From positions 2,790,001 through 2,854,000 of the forward strand of contig NC_009092.1 in NCBI RefSeq assembly GCF_000016065.1: 64,000 nt of DNA, written 5' to 3'. This DNA comes from Shewanella loihica PV-4. Lineage in GTDB: Bacteria; Pseudomonadota; Gammaproteobacteria; Enterobacterales; Shewanellaceae. Both the position numbers and the translations under genes were made by a program. Below the pieces are notes generated by a model. The model was not told where the DNA came from. It worked only from the letters and a program-made list of their open reading frames with translations, and did not search any database. Each line of letters begins with the position of its first letter. Positions within the stretch are counted from its first letter, which is position 1. This document shows, piece by piece, positions 9,736-20,026 of this stretch.

Positions 9736-10122
9736 TTAATTAGGAAAATAGAGATAAAAGCGCCCATGAGGTGTAAAGGCGTGCGGCTCACCAAGCAAAC
9801 TGGCAACTAACCACCTATTGCCTAAGCTATAAGGCATCTTGATTAACATCCCTGGCGAGTCCTTTGTGTGGGCGCGCTGGAGGCGAAGCGGCAGACGCAG
9901 ATGAGCATTTTCGAGACGCGACGCACATCGCACAGGCTTTTTGTGAAGCCTGCCCCAGCCAAAAATGTGAGCCGTGCGAGGCATCTCTAATTTGCTGAGA
10001 ATGGGGGGAGTGGCTCCCAAAAGTGACAAAAGGCGCGATCCATATCCAAACGCAATATATATGCCTAATGTAAAAATTGATCTGAAATGGCGATACAAGA
10101 TGTTAACTAGCTCCCAAATCAT
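9736..10122 (-). CDS. Doubtful hypothetical protein in a GC-rich intergenic block
   Basis: A 128-codon open frame inside the focA/DUF3360 interval. I recognise no domain. The residue composition is rich in Arg, Leu, His and Pro and lacks typical folding patterns. Its DNA from about 9840 to 10030 is much more GC-rich than both flanks. The frame may be a chance translation of an interspersed repeat rather than a gene; no convincing ribosome-binding site was seen. Kept at low confidence. Confidence 0.15.
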   Translation of the reverse strand: MIWELVNILYRHFRSIFTLGIYIAFGYGSRLLSLLGATPPILSKLEMPRTAHIFGWGRLHKKPVRCASRLENAHLRLPLRLQRAHTKDSPGMLIKMPYSLGNRWLVASLLGEPHAFTPHGRFYLYFPN

Positions 10123-10192
10123 CTAATCACCAGTTTCAAGTTTATTGATAGTTAATGTCAGGTGAAATTCACTATGTTAAGATTTATGAGGT

Positions 10193-10211
10193 AAATTGGT
10201 CAGACCAATTT
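10193..10211. promoter_or_regulatory. PdhR-type operator upstream of the DUF3360 gene
   Basis: AAATTGGTCAGACCAATTT is a perfect 8-base inverted repeat with a 3-base centre and fits the PdhR consensus AATTGGT-N3-ACCAATT exactly. It follows TATG-type -10-like sequence and lies 188 bases before the DUF3360 start, a layout compatible with repression relieved by pyruvate. Confidence 0.72.
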
Positions 10212-10398
10212 TAAACAGCGTTAGGGATGCAACTGCTCGCCGGATTTAGGGTGTTTTATCCATTCTAGGGGGCGGACAAGTTACTCGAGTGGCACCTGGG
10301 GGTTTTTCAACAAACGACACTCGCTGACTTGCAAGGATTACCTCTAAGTCTTCATCGAATTGATGAGTCAATAAGTTCTTTTCGGAGAATGAGAAATT

Positions 10399-11931
10399 AT
10401 GTCAGAAACAGTCAAAAAAGAAGAGATGGAAGCCTCTGAGCTGACTTACAAGGCGCTTCACCGTCCTGCCAGCGAGTTTGCCACTCGTGAAGAATATTTA
10501 GACCACGAATTACAGATCATGAAGCCCAGACGTTGGGGCCTCAACCTGCCGGGACGCGACTTCCGCTTCGAGTGGGAAGACTTAGTACCCGCCATCGCTG
10601 GTACTATCGGCATCACGGTAATGTATTCCGCCGTAATGGCCGCCTGGGCTTCGGGCCTGAGTGAGCGCTGGGAACACATCAACCTGGGCGCCGAATTCGC
10701 CATTCAGGTGGTTCGCGTCGAAATGCTCATCCCCGCCCTGCTCTTCTGTATCATCAGTTCCGGCTTTATCAACCCTCGCGCTAACCTTGGCGGCAACCAC
10801 GGCCCCATGATCCCACTTATCGGTACCATCGCCTTAGCTGGCGCGCACCCATTAGCGCTTGCGATCCTACTGGGTATCTTTGGTCTGTTGCTCAGTTACT
10901 TTAAAGGTGGCTCCAGGTTGGTGAACCTCACCTCCAGCGGCGTCGCGGGGGGACTCTTGGTCTTCCTGGGCTTCATGGGCGCCAAGAGTCAGATCACCTC
11001 GCTGTTTGACTGGGCCGGTGGCCTGCAGGCCAAGCACGCCCTGGACTATAGCCTGGGTTATGTTGCCTTCTTCATCCTCTTGGTGAACGTTGTCCTGTAC
11101 GCCTATCTGGCCAAGGTGGGTAAACGCTGGCTGGCTATTCCGCTTTGTTCAATCGCGGCAATTGCGCTGGCCTTCGCCCTCGGCGCCGGCTTAGATCTGC
11201 AGTTTGTTACCGCACCTGGCATCCCTAACCTGAACCCAGTGTACTGGTGGGGCTCTACCGAACACGGCTGGCAGCTAGGCTTACCTAACTTCGAGCACTT
11301 CATCGCGTCGCTGCCTTTCGCCATCCTGGCGGTTGCCATGTGGTCACCAGACTTCCTCGGTCACCGTATCTTCCAAGAGCTGAACTACCCTAAAGGCACA
11401 GAGAAAGTGCTGATGGATGTGGATGACACCATGACCACCTGCTCACTACGTCAAATCGTCGGTACGGCTGTGGGTGGCGGTAACATCACCTCTTCATGGG
11501 GTACCTATATGATCCCGGCGGCGATCGCTAAGCGTCCTATTCCTGCCGGCGCCATCTTACTGGGCAGCCTGTGTATCATAGTCGCGGTACTGGGTTACCC
11601 AATGGATGTCACCGTATGGCGTCCAGTAATGTCAATCGCGCTGCTGGTTGGCGTATTCCTGCCACTACTGGAAGCCGGCATGCAGATGGTGAAAGACACC
11701 CAAAGCAGCCAGGCGGCGGGGATCTGTATCTTCGCCTCATTCGTCGCCAACCCTGTGCTGGCCTGGGCGCTTACCATGCTATTAGACAATAACGGCCTGA
11801 TTGGTGATAAAGAACGTGCCGCTAGCCTGAGCCTAGCCGACAGGCTGATCATTCCGGGTCTGGCCTTTGTTATCTGTCTCGCCGCCATGCTCGCGGTGGG
11901 GATGATTCAAGGGATCCCGGCGCTACTTTAA
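10399..11931 (+). CDS. DUF3360 family multi-spanning membrane protein
   Basis: A 510-residue inner-membrane protein with about 12-14 hydrophobic segments after a ~65-residue charged cytoplasmic N-terminus (MSETVKKEEMEASE). It matches my recollection of the DUF3360 family of Shewanella and Vibrio. Segments such as GFINPRANLGGNHGPMIPL and LTSSGVAGGLLVFLGF recall the UraA/SulP 7+7 transporter fold; that is inference. It carries its own PdhR-type operator and terminator and sits between focA-CBS and pflB, so transport of pyruvate, formate, lactate or another fermentation-linked anion is a reasonable hypothesis. No function is established from the sequence. Confidence 0.8.
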   Translation: MSETVKKEEMEASELTYKALHRPASEFATREEYLDHELQIMKPRRWGLNLPGRDFRFEWEDLVPAIAGTIGITVMYSAVMAAWASGLSERWEHINLGAEFAIQVVRVEMLIPALLFCIISSGFINPRANLGGNHGPMIPLIGTIALAGAHPLALAILLGIFGLLLSYFKGGSRLVNLTSSGVAGGLLVFLGFMGAKSQITSLFDWAGGLQAKHALDYSLGYVAFFILLVNVVLYAYLAKVGKRWLAIPLCSIAAIALAFALGAGLDLQFVTAPGIPNLNPVYWWGSTEHGWQLGLPNFEHFIASLPFAILAVAMWSPDFLGHRIFQELNYPKGTEKVLMDVDDTMTTCSLRQIVGTAVGGGNITSSWGTYMIPAAIAKRPIPAGAILLGSLCIIVAVLGYPMDVTVWRPVMSIALLVGVFLPLLEAGMQMVKDTQSSQAAGICIFASFVANPVLAWALTMLLDNNGLIGDKERAASLSLADRLIIPGLAFVICLAAMLAVGMIQGIPALL

Positions 11932-11947
11932 TCGCGCAAACGACAAC

Positions 11948-11976
11948 GAAGAGGGCTTAGGCCCTCTTCATTTTTA
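11948..11976 (+). terminator. Rho-independent terminator after the DUF3360 gene
   Basis: GAAGAGGGC-TTAG-GCCCTCTTC followed by ATTTTTATC. Confidence 0.9.
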
Positions 11977-12495
11977 TCTCCCCTATACTTACATCAAACT
12001 TGCTGATAACAGGCATCAATATGCCCTATGGGCATGGTGCTCATAACGCCAGGGAATCGCCCTTATCCTCGATGTCATTGGCAGTCATACAAAGGTGTGA
12101 ACCACCTCGCGCAAATAACCGACTCTTAGGTGAGATGCAAACGAAATTTTGCGCCAAAAATGATAACCCGATAGCAATTTTGGCATTAACTCGGGCAAAA
12201 GCGGACCGATTCAGATGCAGCGTCTAGGGAGATATGGTACTATGCACATGGTTAATTGGTCTTACCAATTTAACGATAACCGAATCGATTTAGACAGTGA
12301 GTGTCAAACGGCTTCGGATATCGCGTAAAACAGATTCAAATCGACACGGTTTACCGGTTCGATAATTCAGTTCCCATCATCCGGGTAATACATTGAAGGG
12401 AGCTGCGAAGAATAGCTATTGGTGTATCGCAACGTCTGCAGTGACAGCCTCTCGATAACCAATAACCTTTATCTCAAACAGAAGGTATTAGTACG
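11977..12495. other. pflB promoter and leader region
   Basis: About 520 bases before pflB with no credible gene. It contains a TACTAT-like -10 near 12238, a PdhR-type palindrome immediately after it, and then some 220 bases of leader to the pflB start. No clear FNR site was found by eye. Confidence 0.5.
12254..12270. promoter_or_regulatory. PdhR-type operator upstream of pflB
   Basis: AATTGGTCTTACCAATT matches AATTGGT-N3-ACCAATT in all fourteen defined positions. It lies just after a -10-like TACTAT, so PdhR bound here would block pflB transcription when pyruvate is low. Confidence 0.75.
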
Positions 12496-14778
12496 ATGAC
12501 CGAAAAAACTGAGCTGTTCACCAAAGCGTGGGAAGGTTTTACTCCTGGTGATTGGAAGTCTGAAGTAAATGTACGCGACTTTATTCAAAAGAACTACAAG
12601 CCCTATGAAGGAGACGAATCTTTCCTAGCAGGCGCCACCGAAGCGACCAGTGCGCTTTGGGACAAAGTGATGGAAGGTATCAAACAGGAAAACCGCACCC
12701 ACGCGCCGGTTGATTTCGATACCGACAAAGTCTCTACCATTACCTCTCATGCTGCAGGTTACATCGACCAAGATCTTGAAACCATTGTCGGTCTACAAAC
12801 AGACGCGCCACTTAAGCGTGCCATGTTACCCAATGGCGGTATCCGCATGGTCGAAGGTTCATGCGCTGCCTATGGTCGTGAACTGGATCCAAACATCAAA
12901 TATGTCTACTCAGAGCTGCGCAAGACCCACAACCAAGGCGTGTTCGACATCTACACCCCTGAGATCATGCGCTGCCGTAAGTCTGGCGTACTGACAGGTC
13001 TGCCAGATGCTTACGGCCGTGGTCGTATCATTGGTGACTACCGTCGTATCGCCCTGTACGGTATCGATTATCTGATGCAGGAAAAATTTGCCCAGTTCAG
13101 CTCACTGCAGGCGCAGTTTGAAGCGGGTGAAGATCTTTCAGCCACCATGCAACTACGCGAAGAGATCGCCGAGCAGCACAAAGCCCTGGGTCAGATGAAG
13201 CAGATGGCTGCCAGCTACGGCTGTGACATCTCAGGTCCTGCAACCAACGCTAAAGAAGCGATTCAGTGGACTTACTTCGGCTACCTGGCCGCAGTGAAGA
13301 GCCAAAACGGCGCCGCCATGTCTCTTGGCCGTACCTCTAGCTTCCTGGATATCTACATCGAGCGTGACATCAACAATGGCGTGTTGACCGAACAACAAGC
13401 CCAGGAGATGGTTGACCATTTCGTGATGAAGCTACGTATGGTGCGCTTCCTACGTACCCCTGAGTACGACGAGCTATTCTCTGGCGACCCAATCTGGGCT
13501 ACCGAGTCTATCGCGGGTATGGGTCTTGATGGCCGTACTCTGGTGACTAAGTCTAGTTTCCGCTTCCTGCACACCCTATACAACATGGGTCCAAGCCCTG
13601 AGCCAAACATCACAGTGCTTTGGTCAGAGAAGCTACCACTTAACTTCAAGAAGTACTGCGCTAAGGTCTCTATCGATACCAGCTCTATTCAGTACGAAAA
13701 CGATGACCTGATGCGTCCAGATTTCGATTCTGACGACTACGCCATCGCCTGTTGTGTGAGCCCTATGGTTGTTGGTAAGCACATGCAGTTCTTCGGTGCC
13801 CGCGCCAACCTGGCCAAGACCATGCTTTACGCCATCAACGGCGGTGTGGATGAGAAGCTTAAGACACAGATCGGCCCTAAATTTGAGCCAATCAAAGATG
13901 AAGTGCTGGACTTTGACGATGTGATGGGCCGCCTGGACACCATGATGGAGTGGTTAGCCACCCAATATGTGTCTGCACTGAACGCTATCCACTACATGCA
14001 CGACAAGTACTCTTACGAAGCGGCCCTGATGGCGCTACATGACAGAGACGTACGTCGCACCATGGCTTGTGGTATCGCTGGTCTGTCTATTGCTGCCGAC
14101 TCACTGTCTGCCATCAAGTTTGCCAAGGTTAAGCCAATTCGTGACGAAAACGGCATCGCCGTCGATTTCGACATCGAAGGTGAATATCCTAAGTTTGGTA
14201 ACAACGATGCACGCGTCGATGACCTGGCTACCGAGCTGGTTGAGCGCTTCATGGCTAAGATCCGTCACAAGAAGATGTACCGTAACGCGATCCCGACTCA
14301 GTCTATCCTCACCATCACCTCAAACGTGGTTTATGGTAAGAAGACAGGGACGACACCAGACGGTCGTCCAGCCGGCGCGCCATTTGCACCGGGCGCAAAC
14401 CCAATGCACGGCCGTGACGAGAAAGGCGCTATCGCCTCACTGACTTCAGTTGCCAAGCTGCCATTTGCTCACGCACAGGACGGTATCTCTTATACCTTCT
14501 CTATCGTGCCAAATGCCCTGGGTAAAGATGACGACGGTCGCCGCGCTAACCTGGCTGCGCTGATGGATGGTTACTTCGCTCACAATGAGACCCGCGAAGG
14601 TGGTCAGCACCTGAACGTGAACGTGATGAACCGCGAAATGCTGGAGGATGCAGTGGTTAACCCTGACAAATATCCACAGCTGACTATCCGTGTTTCTGGT
14701 TACGCCGTGCGCTTCAACGCACTGACACCAGAGCAGCAACAGGACGTCATTACACGTACTTTCACCAAAGGGATGTAA
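12496..14778 (+). CDS. pflB: Pyruvate formate-lyase
   Basis: A 760-residue cytoplasmic enzyme, the same length as E. coli PflB, converting pyruvate and CoA to formate and acetyl-CoA by a glycyl-radical mechanism. The active-site cysteine pair is at 419-420 in IACCVSPM and the radical glycine is at 735 in RVSGYAVRF, both at the positions known in E. coli counting Met1. The start ATG follows AGAAGG. It is followed by pflA after a 103-base gap containing a stem-loop. Upstream lies a PdhR-type operator, so regulation by pyruvate is expected. Confidence 0.98.
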   Translation: MTEKTELFTKAWEGFTPGDWKSEVNVRDFIQKNYKPYEGDESFLAGATEATSALWDKVMEGIKQENRTHAPVDFDTDKVSTITSHAAGYIDQDLETIVGLQTDAPLKRAMLPNGGIRMVEGSCAAYGRELDPNIKYVYSELRKTHNQGVFDIYTPEIMRCRKSGVLTGLPDAYGRGRIIGDYRRIALYGIDYLMQEKFAQFSSLQAQFEAGEDLSATMQLREEIAEQHKALGQMKQMAASYGCDISGPATNAKEAIQWTYFGYLAAVKSQNGAAMSLGRTSSFLDIYIERDINNGVLTEQQAQEMVDHFVMKLRMVRFLRTPEYDELFSGDPIWATESIAGMGLDGRTLVTKSSFRFLHTLYNMGPSPEPNITVLWSEKLPLNFKKYCAKVSIDTSSIQYENDDLMRPDFDSDDYAIACCVSPMVVGKHMQFFGARANLAKTMLYAINGGVDEKLKTQIGPKFEPIKDEVLDFDDVMGRLDTMMEWLATQYVSALNAIHYMHDKYSYEAALMALHDRDVRRTMACGIAGLSIAADSLSAIKFAKVKPIRDENGIAVDFDIEGEYPKFGNNDARVDDLATELVERFMAKIRHKKMYRNAIPTQSILTITSNVVYGKKTGTTPDGRPAGAPFAPGANPMHGRDEKGAIASLTSVAKLPFAHAQDGISYTFSIVPNALGKDDDGRRANLAALMDGYFAHNETREGGQHLNVNVMNREMLEDAVVNPDKYPQLTIRVSGYAVRFNALTPEQQQDVITRTFTKGM

Positions 14779-14826
14779 TTTCCGTCAATCGAGCGGTCAA
14801 ACGCTAGATTTTTGGTGAATATAAGC

Positions 14827-14855
14827 TAGGCTGTGCACTAATTTAGCACAGCCTA
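14827..14855 (+). terminator. Intercistronic stem-loop between pflB and pflA
   Basis: TAGGCTGTGC and GCACAGCCTA form a 10-base perfect stem with a 9-base loop, followed by CTTTAATTG rather than a strong T run. It may act as a partial terminator or as a 3-prime stabiliser that makes pflB mRNA outnumber pflA. Confidence 0.55.
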
Positions 14856-14881
14856 CTTTAATTGAAGTTTTCGGAGTCACA

Positions 14882-15622
14882 ATGACAGTAAAAGGGCGGA
14901 TTCACTCACTGGAATCCTTTGGCACAGTTGACGGTCCCGGCATTCGGTTTATCACCTTTATGCAAGGCTGTTTGATGCGCTGCCAATACTGCCATAATCG
15001 TGATACCTGGGATCTTCACGGTGGACATGAAATCGAGGTCGACGTGCTGATGGAACAGATCATCAGCTATCGACCTTTTCTCGAGTCCAGCGGCGGAGGC
15101 GTCACCGCCAGTGGCGGCGAAGCCATACTGCAAGCCGAATTTGTCGCGGCCCTGTTCAAGGCCTGCAAAGCGCAAGGCATACACACCTGCCTAGACACCA
15201 ACGGCTTCGTACGTAAATACACACCTGTTATCGATGAACTCCTCGATAACACAGACTTGGTGCTGCTCGATATCAAACATATCGATGACGACCAACACAT
15301 CGCCTTAACCCATGTCAGCAATCATCGCACGCTGCAATTTGCCCAGTATCTCCAAAAACGCCAACAAAAAGTGTGGATACGCTATGTGGTCGTGGGCGGC
15401 TATACAGATGATATTGCTTCGGCAAAGGGCTTGGCAGAATTTATTAAACCTATGACCAACGTGGAGAAGGTGGAGCTACTGCCCTACCACGAGCTAGGAA
15501 AACACAAATGGGAAGCCATGGGCGAAGAGTACACCCTCAAGGATATCTCTCCCCCATCGCGCGAAACCATGGAACAGATTAAACAGGTGTTTGTGGAAGC
15601 CGGCATAACTGCCGTGTACTAA
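14882..15622 (+). CDS. pflA: Pyruvate formate-lyase activating enzyme (radical SAM)
   Basis: A 246-residue radical-SAM activase that installs the glycyl radical on PflB. The iron-sulfur cluster motif CLMRCQYC (C-x3-C-x2-C) lies near residue 30, followed by HNRDTWD, and the GGE motif appears in [10 protein letters not shown]. The length equals that of E. coli PflA. The start ATG has CGGAG a few bases ahead. It is convergent with yfbV with six bases between the stops. Confidence 0.97.
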   Translation: MTVKGRIHSLESFGTVDGPGIRFITFMQGCLMRCQYCHNRDTWDLHGGHEIEVDVLMEQIISYRPFLESSGGGVTASGGEAILQAEFVAALFKACKAQGIHTCLDTNGFVRKYTPVIDELLDNTDLVLLDIKHIDDDQHIALTHVSNHRTLQFAQYLQKRQQKVWIRYVVVGGYTDDIASAKGLAEFIKPMTNVEKVELLPYHELGKHKWEAMGEEYTLKDISPPSRETMEQIKQVFVEAGITAVY

Positions 15623-15628
15623 CAAAGG

Positions 15629-16081
15629 TTAGAGCGCTTCCCAGTAGTGTTTATCGAGACGCTCGAAGGCCATCTTCAAGATGACCGCCATGTCCAGATA
15701 ACAGGCACTAGCACCTAGCGGGGGACAAGCCACCCCCATCCCCTGGAGCTTGGCGGACAGATTATTGCCCCAATCCAGCAGAGAAAGTGGCAGCGGATGC
15801 TTAGCGCGCCAACCGAGCCAAAGCAAGCCTTGAATAGGCAAGCTGATAAAGAATAAGGCGATGGTGATAGCCTGAGGTAACCAGGCCCAGCCATACAGAT
15901 AGAGTTGACTGCCGCCGGCCAGCAGGGCCAGCAGAGGCATCAAGCGAATCGCCAGAGCCGTCGCGCGGATCACGCGATACTCTGGAAAATAAAAACTAAG
16001 TTGTCTAACCATAGGCCAAGTCTTCATATAGCGACGACCGACCCCTAAGGTTTTTAACACTTGAACAGTCAATGATGACAC
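15629..16081 (-). CDS. yfbV: YfbV family inner-membrane protein (UPF0208)
   Basis: A 150-residue protein with two central hydrophobic segments (around LMPLLALLAGGSQLYLYGWAW and AITIALFFISLPIQGLLWLG, quoted in part) and the family features YxxxWP near the N-terminus (RRYMKTWPM) and a conserved C-terminal region. Next to ackA in E. coli as here. Its role is still poorly defined; yfbV in E. coli has been linked to terminus-region chromosome organisation and envelope balance. The start ATG at 16081 is divergent from ackA. Confidence 0.88.
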   Translation of the reverse strand: MSSLTVQVLKTLGVGRRYMKTWPMVRQLSFYFPEYRVIRATALAIRLMPLLALLAGGSQLYLYGWAWLPQAITIALFFISLPIQGLLWLGWRAKHPLPLSLLDWGNNLSAKLQGMGVACPPLGASACYLDMAVILKMAFERLDKHYWEAL

Positions 16082-16225
16082 CTAACACTTAAGAGACTGT
16101 CTTTACCATAGCACAAGGCGAGCGTCAGCCCCAAGCGACATCGCCTTGGCAGAGACCGAATCTTAATCTCAGGAACGAGAATTTAAAGCGACACCGGCCC
16201 TAGGCTTTGTGGTCATTTAATTTTG

Positions 16226-16244
16226 GTGAATGCCAGTCATTCAC
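16226..16244. promoter_or_regulatory. Palindrome in the ackA leader
   Basis: GTGAATG-CCAGT-CATTCAC is a perfect 7-base inverted repeat with a 5-base centre, ending 23 bases before the ackA ATG. It matches no regulator consensus that I can name with confidence; it could be an operator or a leader hairpin. Confidence 0.3.
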
Positions 16245-16267
16245 TCACTTTGCAAAAGGTTTTAAAC

Positions 16268-17464
16268 ATGTCTAACAAACTGGTTTTGGTACTAAACTGC
16301 GGCAGCTCATCACTGAAGTTCGCCATTATCGACGCGCTTACGGGTGACGACCAGATCTCAGGTCTAGCAGAGTGCTTTGGTCTGGAAGATTCACGCATCA
16401 AGTGGAAAGTCGATGGCAACAAATTCGAGTCTAAGCTAGGGGCCTTCACCGCCCACCGCGAGGCGGTCGAGTTTATCGTTAAAGAGATTCTGGGCCAGTA
16501 TCCTGACGTCGCCGCCCAGATCCAGGCAATCGGTCACCGTGTGGTTCACGGTGGTGAGAAGTTTACCCATTCGGTGGTGATCGATGACAGCGTGATTGCG
16601 GGTATCGAAGATTGTGCCGCCCTGGCACCGCTACACAACCCAGCGCACCTTATCGGTATTCGCGCCGCCCAGGCCTCTTTCCCTGGCCTGCCACAGGTTG
16701 CCGTATTTGACACCGCCTTCCACCAAACCATGCCAGAGCGCGCCTTCGTGTATGCCCTGCCCTACAAACTCTATCGCGAACATGGCATCCGTCGCTACGG
16801 CATGCATGGCACCAGCCACCTGTTCGTGAGCCGCGAAGCCGCCAAGGCGCTGGGTAAAGAGTTAGCCGACACCAACGTCATCTGTGCCCACCTGGGTAAC
16901 GGCGCGTCTGTCACCGCGGTTAAAGGCGGTAAGAGTGTCGATACCTCTATGGGTCTGACACCGCTCGAAGGTCTGGTCATGGGTACCCGCTGTGGTGACA
17001 TCGACCCATCTATCATCTACCACCTGGTAGATCGTCTGGGTTACACCTTAGATGAAGTCAACAACCTGATGAACAAGCAGAGCGGTCTGCTGGGCATCTC
17101 TGAGCTGACTAACGACTGTCGCGGCATCGAAGAAGGCTACGCCGAAGGCCACAAGGGCGCGACGCTGGCGCTTGAGATCTTCTGCTACCGTCTGGCCAAA
17201 TATATCGCCTCTTACACTGTGCCACTGGGTCGTCTGGACGCCTTGGTATTCACCGGCGGTATCGGTGAGAACTCAGATCTTATCCGTGAGAAGGTGCTTA
17301 ACCTGCTCGCTATCTTCAACTTCGAAGTGGATCCAGCACGTAACCAGGCGGCACGCTTTGGTAACCAGGGTCAGATCACCACAGACAATGGCCCAGTTGC
17401 CATGGTGATCCCAACCAACGAAGAGTGGGTGATCGCCGAAGACGCCGTTTCACTGCTAAAGTAA
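16268..17464 (+). CDS. ackA: Acetate kinase
   Basis: A 398-residue cytoplasmic kinase that makes ATP from acetyl phosphate and ADP, the second step of the Pta-AckA route. The phosphate motif [12 protein letters not shown] lies at the N-terminus, [11 protein letters not shown] and the YGMHGTSH segment are in the middle, and the FTGGIGENS signature near the C-terminus. An upstream TTG at 16223 is in frame, but the ATG at 16268 with AAAGG ahead gives the family's normal N-terminus. It is followed by pta after 96 bases and is probably cotranscribed with it. Confidence 0.97.
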   Translation: MSNKLVLVLNCGSSSLKFAIIDALTGDDQISGLAECFGLEDSRIKWKVDGNKFESKLGAFTAHREAVEFIVKEILGQYPDVAAQIQAIGHRVVHGGEKFTHSVVIDDSVIAGIEDCAALAPLHNPAHLIGIRAAQASFPGLPQVAVFDTAFHQTMPERAFVYALPYKLYREHGIRRYGMHGTSHLFVSREAAKALGKELADTNVICAHLGNGASVTAVKGGKSVDTSMGLTPLEGLVMGTRCGDIDPSIIYHLVDRLGYTLDEVNNLMNKQSGLLGISELTNDCRGIEEGYAEGHKGATLALEIFCYRLAKYIASYTVPLGRLDALVFTGGIGENSDLIREKVLNLLAIFNFEVDPARNQAARFGNQGQITTDNGPVAMVIPTNEEWVIAEDAVSLLK

Positions 17465-17560
17465 TGTTACCGAAGCAGTAAATGCTATCGCGGCGCCCTG
17501 CGCCGCCACCAATTTTGACAAGACCCGGCCGTATGTCTGGCCGGGGCATAAGAGGTAACT

Positions 17561-19699
17561 ATGTCTCGCAATATTATGCTCATCCCCAATGGTACCGGCG
17601 TCGGCCTGACTTCTATCAGTCTAGGCATGGTACGCGCGCTGGAGCGCCACGGGGTAAAGGTGAGATTCTTCAAGCCTATCGCCCAGCAGCGCCCAACCGA
17701 TAAGGGCCCTGAGCGTTCGACCACCATCCTAAGCAAGTCGCCGACGGTTAACCCGCTCGAGCCTTTCGACATGGCTCACGCCGAGCACTTGATCCGCACC
17801 GATCAGACAGATGTCCTGATGGAGCAGATCATCGCCCGCGCCACCGAGTGTGCCGACCCAAGCGAAACCCTGATCGTCGAAGGTCTGGTACAAACCCGCA
17901 ACCACCCTTTCTCTGACGACATCAACTACGAGATCGCCAAGGCGCTGGATGCTGACATCATCTTCGTCGCCGCGCCGGGTAACGAAACCCCGACCGCCTT
18001 GATGAACCGTCTCGAAATCGCCCACAACGCCTGGGGTGGCAGCAAGAACAAACGTCTCATCGGCGCCATCATCAACAAGATTGGTGCCCCGGTAGACGAT
18101 GAAGGCCGCGCCCGCCCGGATCTGTCAGAGGTGTTCGATCACCAGGATGTGCAGCGTCCAGACGCCGCTAGCATGTTCCAGCTTCCCGGTAAGAGTAAGC
18201 TGCGTATCCTAGGCAGCGTGCCATATAACTTGAATCTGGTCGCACCACGCGCCTCAGATTTGGCCAAGCACTTGAGTGCCCGCATCATCAACGCCGGCGA
18301 GATGAATACCCGTCGTCTGCGCAAGGTCACCTTCTGCGCCCGCAGTATTCCTAACATGGTTACCCACATCAAGACAGACTCTCTGCTGGTGACCTCGGGC
18401 GACCGCTCAGACGTTATCGTCTCTGCCTGTCTGGCGGCGATGAACGGCGTCAAGGTGGGTGCACTGCTGCTGACAGGTAGCTACGAGCCAGAGCCTGAGA
18501 TCATGGCCCTGTGTGAGCAAGCCTTCGAGACAGGTTTGCCGGTATTCTTGATCGACACCAACACCTGGCAGACCTCGCTCAATATCCAGCGCTTCGACCA
18601 TGAGGTGCCTGTGGATGATGCCGTGCGTATCGAAGAGGTGCAGGAATACGTTGCCAGCCATATCGACCAGAGCTGGGTAGAAAGCGTCACCATGAACTCA
18701 CCGCGTGAGCACAGACTGTCGCCACCTGCGTTCCGCTATAAGCTCACCGAGCTTGCCCGCGCCGCGGCCAAGACAGTGGTACTGCCTGAGGGTGACGAAC
18801 CAAGAACCATCGAAGCGGCCGCCATCTGCGCCGAACGTGGCATTGCCCGCTGTGTGCTGATTGGAAACCCTGAAGAGATCCAGCGTATCGCCAGCCAACA
18901 GGGTGTAACCCTGGGCGAAGGCGTTGAAATCATCGAGCCTGAAACCGCTCGTGAGCGCTATGTTGCGCCTATGGTTGAACTGCGTCGACACAAAGGCATG
19001 ACAGAAGTGGTCGCCCGTGAGCAGCTGGAAGATAACATGGTACTGGGTACCATGATGCTGGCACAGGGTGAAGTCGACGGTATCGTCTCTGGTGCAGTAA
19101 ACACCACGGCCAACACCATACGTCCGCCACTACAGCTGATCAAGACGGCGCCGGGTTCTAGCTTGGTTTCCTCTATCTTCTTCATGCTGATGCCGGATCA
19201 GGTACTGGTTTATGGTGACTGTGCCATCAACCCAGATCCAAACGCCGAGCAGCTGGCGGATATCGCCATTCAGTCGGCAGATAGCGCCGCGGCCTTCGGC
19301 ATCGAGCCTAAGGTAGCCATGATCAGCTACTCAACCGGTAGCTCAGGCACAGGTTCAGACGTTGATAAGGTACGCGAAGCAACCCGTATCGCCAAGGAGA
19401 AACGCCCTGAGCTGGTGATCGACGGCCCATTGCAATATGACGCCGCCGTGATGCCAAACGTAGCTCAATCTAAGGCGCCAAACAGCCCAGTGGCCGGTCA
19501 GGCAACCGTGTTCGTCTTCCCGGATCTGAACACAGGTAACACCACCTACAAGGCGGTTCAGCGTAGTGCGGATCTGATCAGTATCGGCCCTATGCTACAA
19601 GGTATGCGCAAGCCGGTTAACGATCTGTCTCGTGGCGCCCTGGTAGACGACATCGTCTACACCATCGCACTGACGGCGATTCAAGCCTCACAGAACTAA
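17561..19699 (+). CDS. pta: Phosphate acetyltransferase
   Basis: A 712-residue enzyme of the long Pta type (E. coli 714), interconverting acetyl-CoA and acetyl phosphate. It has an N-terminal P-loop-like/BioD-like region ([18 protein letters not shown]), a central DRTGG domain (~residues 215-330), and the C-terminal catalytic PTA_PTB domain with [16 protein letters not shown] and [10 protein letters not shown]. The start follows AAGAGGTAACT. A strong terminator follows, closing the ackA-pta unit. Confidence 0.97.
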   Translation: MSRNIMLIPNGTGVGLTSISLGMVRALERHGVKVRFFKPIAQQRPTDKGPERSTTILSKSPTVNPLEPFDMAHAEHLIRTDQTDVLMEQIIARATECADPSETLIVEGLVQTRNHPFSDDINYEIAKALDADIIFVAAPGNETPTALMNRLEIAHNAWGGSKNKRLIGAIINKIGAPVDDEGRARPDLSEVFDHQDVQRPDAASMFQLPGKSKLRILGSVPYNLNLVAPRASDLAKHLSARIINAGEMNTRRLRKVTFCARSIPNMVTHIKTDSLLVTSGDRSDVIVSACLAAMNGVKVGALLLTGSYEPEPEIMALCEQAFETGLPVFLIDTNTWQTSLNIQRFDHEVPVDDAVRIEEVQEYVASHIDQSWVESVTMNSPREHRLSPPAFRYKLTELARAAAKTVVLPEGDEPRTIEAAAICAERGIARCVLIGNPEEIQRIASQQGVTLGEGVEIIEPETARERYVAPMVELRRHKGMTEVVAREQLEDNMVLGTMMLAQGEVDGIVSGAVNTTANTIRPPLQLIKTAPGSSLVSSIFFMLMPDQVLVYGDCAINPDPNAEQLADIAIQSADSAAAFGIEPKVAMISYSTGSSGTGSDVDKVREATRIAKEKRPELVIDGPLQYDAAVMPNVAQSKAPNSPVAGQATVFVFPDLNTGNTTYKAVQRSADLISIGPMLQGMRKPVNDLSRGALVDDIVYTIALTAIQASQN

Positions 19700-19720
19700 T
19701 CTGTACTCGCCATAAGATCG

Positions 19721-19751
19721 AAAAAGCCTGTCACAAGACAGGCTTTTTTTA
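19721..19751 (+). terminator. Rho-independent terminator after pta
   Basis: AAAAAGCCTGTC-ACAA-GACAGGCTTTTTTT. Confidence 0.93.
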
Positions 19752-19874
19752 TACTCAAACGGTTTGGAAAGATTAAAAAATATTCAGAGATGCACAATGC
19801 GTCAAAAAATGACCACACAAATTTACCAATTAAGTTCAGTCACTTAAGAGTTATGCATCGACTCTTCAACATAC

Positions 19875-19897
19875 TTGTCCACAGATTCTGTGGATAA
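19875..19897. promoter_or_regulatory. Inverted pair of DnaA-box-like sequences
   Basis: TTGTCCACA and the reverse complement of TTATCCACA face each other across five bases; the second matches the E. coli DnaA box exactly. The core CCACAGA-T-TCTGTGG is also a perfect palindrome, so another regulator is possible. It lies 130 bases before the lipoprotein gene. Confidence 0.45.
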
Positions 19898-20026
19898 CCG
19901 TAACAATTTGTTCATTCAGATATGCCAGCCCAGCTCCTAAGAGTCAAGTACTTTTGACTGACGCGCCCCGCTTGCCAAGGCTTTAGAGAATCGCGATACT
20001 AGGCCAAAGCCTTTCGATTAAACCCT

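Noticed and set aside
12000..12227. 75-codon plus-strand frame upstream of pflB
   Set aside because: It lies within the pflB regulatory region, lacks a ribosome-binding site and shows no protein-like pattern.
16226..16244. ArgR- or CRP-type site in the ackA leader
   Set aside because: The palindrome has the wrong centre length for an ARG box and does not keep the TGTGA/TCACA core of CRP, so no regulator is assigned.
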